Source: Moanibacter sp964542645 (GTDB lineage Bacteria; Verrucomicrobiota; Verrucomicrobiia; Opitutales; UBA2987). Taken from it: 64,000 nucleotides of DNA. Made by a program: the position numbers and the translations under genes. Positions 61,611-64,000 of this stretch are shown here, piece after piece. Positions within the stretch are counted from its first letter, which is position 1, and each line of letters starts with the position of its first letter. The notes under the pieces are model-generated. The model worked only from the letters and a program-made list of their open reading frames with translations. It was not told the origin of the DNA and searched no databases. The DNA lies in assembly GCA_964542645.1 (NCBI GenBank), contig CAZIUG010000003.1:124001-188000 (forward strand), read 5' to 3'.

Positions 61611-64000
61611 ATGATTAGGAAATTCACCAATCCGTCTCCCTTGTACAGTTGGGAATACGAACACGATTCTTGCGGGGTGGGGTTTGTTGCGAACATTCGG
61701 GGTGAGCGGTCTCATACGATTATTGACCGGGCGGTAGTTGGGTTAAATAATCTGGCTCACCGGGGTGCGATCGATGCGGATGCGGTGACCGGGGACGGTT
61801 CTGGAATACTGACTCAGATTCCTTATGAGCTCTTTCGAGACTTCCTAAAATCAAAAGGCAAGCAACTCTTCAGAGAATCAGATTTAGCGATCTGTGTTGT
61901 CTTCTTGCCTCGGGATGATGAGTACGCTGAGGCGCATGGGAGGAAGATTATAAGGGATGCGATTGACGGAGAGGATCTCGCTTTTCTAGCTTGGAGGGAA
62001 GTCCCTGTAAATCCAACTTGCTTGGGGAAGACAGCAGAGTTGAGTCGGCCTCTGATTCTTCAGGCGCTCGTGGGCCGCAAGGAAAAGGAGGGAAAAGAGG
62101 AAAGTCTGACTGAAACGGAAGAAGCAGAGGCCTTTGAAAGGAGCTGTTTCTTGGCCATGAAAATGGCTGAGAAGAGGGCGACCGAAGAGAAGTTCGAAGA
62201 TTTTTACATTGTCAGTTTCTCCAGTCGGACGATCACATACAAGGGACTGTTGAGCGCCCCTCAAATACGTCGGTTCTTCCTTGACCTAAAATCTCCTCTC
62301 TACACTTGCGCGTTTGCTATCTTTCACCAACGGTTCGCTACTAATACGATACCTGATTGGACACGGGCTCAACCCTATCGAATGTTGGCTCATAATGGAG
62401 AGATCAACACCATTCGCGGGAACCGAAATTTGATGCGTGCGCGTGGCTTTGCCTCCTCCTTCGGGATTTGGGATGATCGGTTTGCCGACCTGCACCCGAT
62501 AATCCAGCCGGAGATGAGTGATTCGGCAAGTTTTGACAATGCCCTGCAACTGATTGCACTTTCCGGTCGGTCTAGTGTCGAAAGTATATCCATGATGATG
62601 CCGGCATCATGGGAGAAAGATAAAGGTTTGCCGCGAGAAGTTAGGGATTTCTATCATTTCCACTCCACCATGATCGAGCCGTGGGACGGACCCTGTGCTA
62701 TTGTATTCACTGATGGGCGCTTTGTGGGTGCATCCCTGGATCGCAGCGGATTACGGCCCCTCCGCTATAAGGTCTACGATGACGGGACTATTGTCATGGC
62801 TTCAGAGGCCGGGATAATTCCCGACTGGGGAGCCAAGGTAGTGACTAATGGCCGACTGGGACCAAGTAGGATGGTGGCGGTAGACCTTAAGGAAAAAAAA
62901 CTACTTGAAGATGGCGATCGTCAGTCTTACCTAGCCAGACTGGGCGATTTTGGCAAATGGTGCAGGGATTCGATCCATAACCTACACGATCTCTCAAAAG
63001 CCCAGGCCGAATACGATGAGATCTCGGTCGATCCCGAGACTGTGGAGGCCCTTCAGGTAGTATTCGGATACCACTTGGATGAACGCGAATTGGTCCTGAT
63101 GCCCATGGTCGAGACCGGGATGGAGTCCCTCGGCTCAATGGGTGATGATACCCCTCTTGCAGTCCTTTCTCGTCGACCACGACTCCTTTATTCCTATTTC
63201 AAACAACTATTTGCTCAGGTAACGAATCCGGCAATCGATTCCACCCGGGAGCACCTGATGATGTCGTTGAATATGTATTTAGGCGGCCGCTTGGAATTGT
63301 TTGAGGTCAAAGAACTCCCGCACGACCGAGAGTTTCTGGAGTTGGAAACTCCAATTCTCCTGGATCATGAGTATTGGAGGATCTACTCCACAACCTTCCT
63401 TCGTGGCCGTATTCTAAAGTTGGACGCCGTCTTCGAAGCAAGCGAAGGAAAGGCCGCTCTTGAAACTGAGATCCAGGTTCTTAGAAAGAGGGCGCGAACG
63501 GCTGTAGCAATGGAAGGAGTGCGTGTTATTGTCGTTTCCGATCGTAAGGTGAACGAAAACAAGGCACCAATCCCAATGTTGTTAGCAGTTGGGGCGGTTC
63601 ATCAAGAATTGGTTCGAACCGGACAGCGGCTAAAAGCCGATATTGTTGCTGAGACAGGAGAAGTGCGGGATGTCCATCAGGTTGCCTGCCTGGTTGGATT
63701 TGGGGCCAATGCTGTTCATCCTTATCTGGCGCTCGATGTGGTCCGGACTCTGATTTCCCGTCAAGAGACTGGGGGAATCAAAATTGAGGAGGGGGTGGAA
63801 AACTATCGAAACGCCCTTAACAAAGGTCTTCTTAAGATCATGTCCAAAATGGGGATCGGGACTCTTTTTAGCTATCAGGGTGCGCAAATTTTCGAAGCAA
63901 TTGGTTTGGACAAAAAGCTAGTCGAGGACTGTTTTTATGGAACCCCATCTCCAATTGGAGGGATTTCCTATGGAGAGATTGCCGAGGAGGTCCTGGTTCG
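61611..64000 (+). CDS. gltB: glutamate synthase large subunit (partial, continues past the window)
   Basis: The first 796 codons of a gene that runs off the right edge. The N-terminal glutamine amidotransferase domain has its catalytic Cys at residue 21 (EHDSCGVGF), so a 20-residue propeptide would be cut off. NNLAHRGAIDADAVTGDGSG near residue 50, FHQRFATNT near residue 240, AHNGEINTIRGN near residue 260 and SLDRSGLRPLRYK near residue 380 follow. The end of the window reaches the FMN/iron-sulfur synthase part (YGTPSPIGGISYGEIAEE). With GltD it forms glutamate from 2-oxoglutarate and glutamine. The start was chosen as the only ATG after the last in-frame stop. Confidence 0.94.
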   Translation, partial: MIRKFTNPSPLYSWEYEHDSCGVGFVANIRGERSHTIIDRAVVGLNNLAHRGAIDADAVTGDGSGILTQIPYELFRDFLKSKGKQLFRESDLAICVVFLPRDDEYAEAHGRKIIRDAIDGEDLAFLAWREVPVNPTCLGKTAELSRPLILQALVGRKEKEGKEESLTETEEAEAFERSCFLAMKMAEKRATEEKFEDFYIVSFSSRTITYKGLLSAPQIRRFFLDLKSPLYTCAFAIFHQRFATNTIPDWTRAQPYRMLAHNGEINTIRGNRNLMRARGFASSFGIWDDRFADLHPIIQPEMSDSASFDNALQLIALSGRSSVESISMMMPASWEKDKGLPREVRDFYHFHSTMIEPWDGPCAIVFTDGRFVGASLDRSGLRPLRYKVYDDGTIVMASEAGIIPDWGAKVVTNGRLGPSRMVAVDLKEKKLLEDGDRQSYLARLGDFGKWCRDSIHNLHDLSKAQAEYDEISVDPETVEALQVVFGYHLDERELVLMPMVETGMESLGSMGDDTPLAVLSRRPRLLYSYFKQLFAQVTNPAIDSTREHLMMSLNMYLGGRLELFEVKELPHDREFLELETPILLDHEYWRIYSTTFLRGRILKLDAVFEASEGKAALETEIQVLRKRARTAVAMEGVRVIVVSDRKVNENKAPIPMLLAVGAVHQELVRTGQRLKADIVAETGEVRDVHQVACLVGFGANAVHPYLALDVVRTLISRQETGGIKIEEGVENYRNALNKGLLKIMSKMGIGTLFSYQGAQIFEAIGLDKKLVEDCFYGTPSPIGGISYGEIAEEVLV

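Noticed and set aside
1..64000. CRISPR arrays, insertion sequences, prophage or integrase genes
   Set aside because: No repeat-spacer pattern, transposase, integrase or terminal inverted repeat pair was seen in any of the gaps.

Overview
The window reads as a bacterial chromosome of moderate GC with no plasmid, phage or insertion-sequence hallmarks. I would place it in the Verrucomicrobiota or a related PVC lineage, probably an uncultivated marine or host-associated member. The reasons are a short DivIC/FtsB-like gene followed by a UAP1-type UDP-sugar pyrophosphorylase and a phosphosugar mutase, a compact type IIA topoisomerase pair, and the great number of phytanoyl-CoA-dioxygenase-like, enolase-superfamily, Gfo/Idh/MocA, BNR/sialidase and sulfatase genes. 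This placement is inference; there is no rRNA or tRNA gene to confirm it.

Layout. 1-3.6 kb: two Gfo/Idh/MocA dehydrogenases and a TauE/SafE exporter. 3.9-10.1 kb: a conserved block (PolX with PHP domain, DivIC-like protein, UDP-sugar pyrophosphorylase, phosphosugar mutase, QueF). 10.5-57.5 kb: a 47-kb accessory region of about 40 genes, nearly all small-molecule enzymes. It holds nine Fe(II)/2-oxoglutarate dioxygenase-like proteins (eight PhyH-like, one TauD), four mandelate racemase/muconate lactonizing enzymes, five beta-propeller proteins of BNR or five-blade glycosidase type, plus SDR, MDR, AKR, lactate/malate, FMN-hydroxyacid and D-hydroxyacid dehydrogenases, an HpaI aldolase, a sulfatase, a polysaccharide deacetylase, an amidohydrolase, M19 and M55 peptidases and a dimethylformamidase-like protein. 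57.5-61.3 kb: topoisomerase IV-like subunits A and B on the minus strand. 61.6 kb to the end: the start of a glutamate synthase large subunit, cut by the window edge.

How it may work together. Much of the accessory region fits uptake and intracellular breakdown of sugar acids, sulfated or acylated sugars and small peptides. A uronate-dehydrogenase-like enzyme, acid-sugar dehydratase candidates and an HpaI aldolase could make an oxidative hexuronate route to central metabolism. Sulfatase, sialidase-like and deacetylase proteins lack visible export signals, so they would act on imported fragments. Only one MFS transporter lies inside the region and no transcription factor was recognised; strands switch often and most genes form runs of one to three, so this is a collection of small modules rather than one operon.

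Most notable oddities: two PhyH-like proteins (24653-25522 and 46367-47182) keep the distal His and Arg but have HxS and HxA where the iron-binding HxD should be, as in known Fe/2OG halogenases; a third has HxH; the M19 dipeptidase lacks its HxD pair; a 600-bp gene-free stretch at 54141-54743 carries several inverted repeats; and perfect palindromes lie in front of or between several catabolic genes. No CRISPR array, tRNA, rRNA or mobile element was seen.
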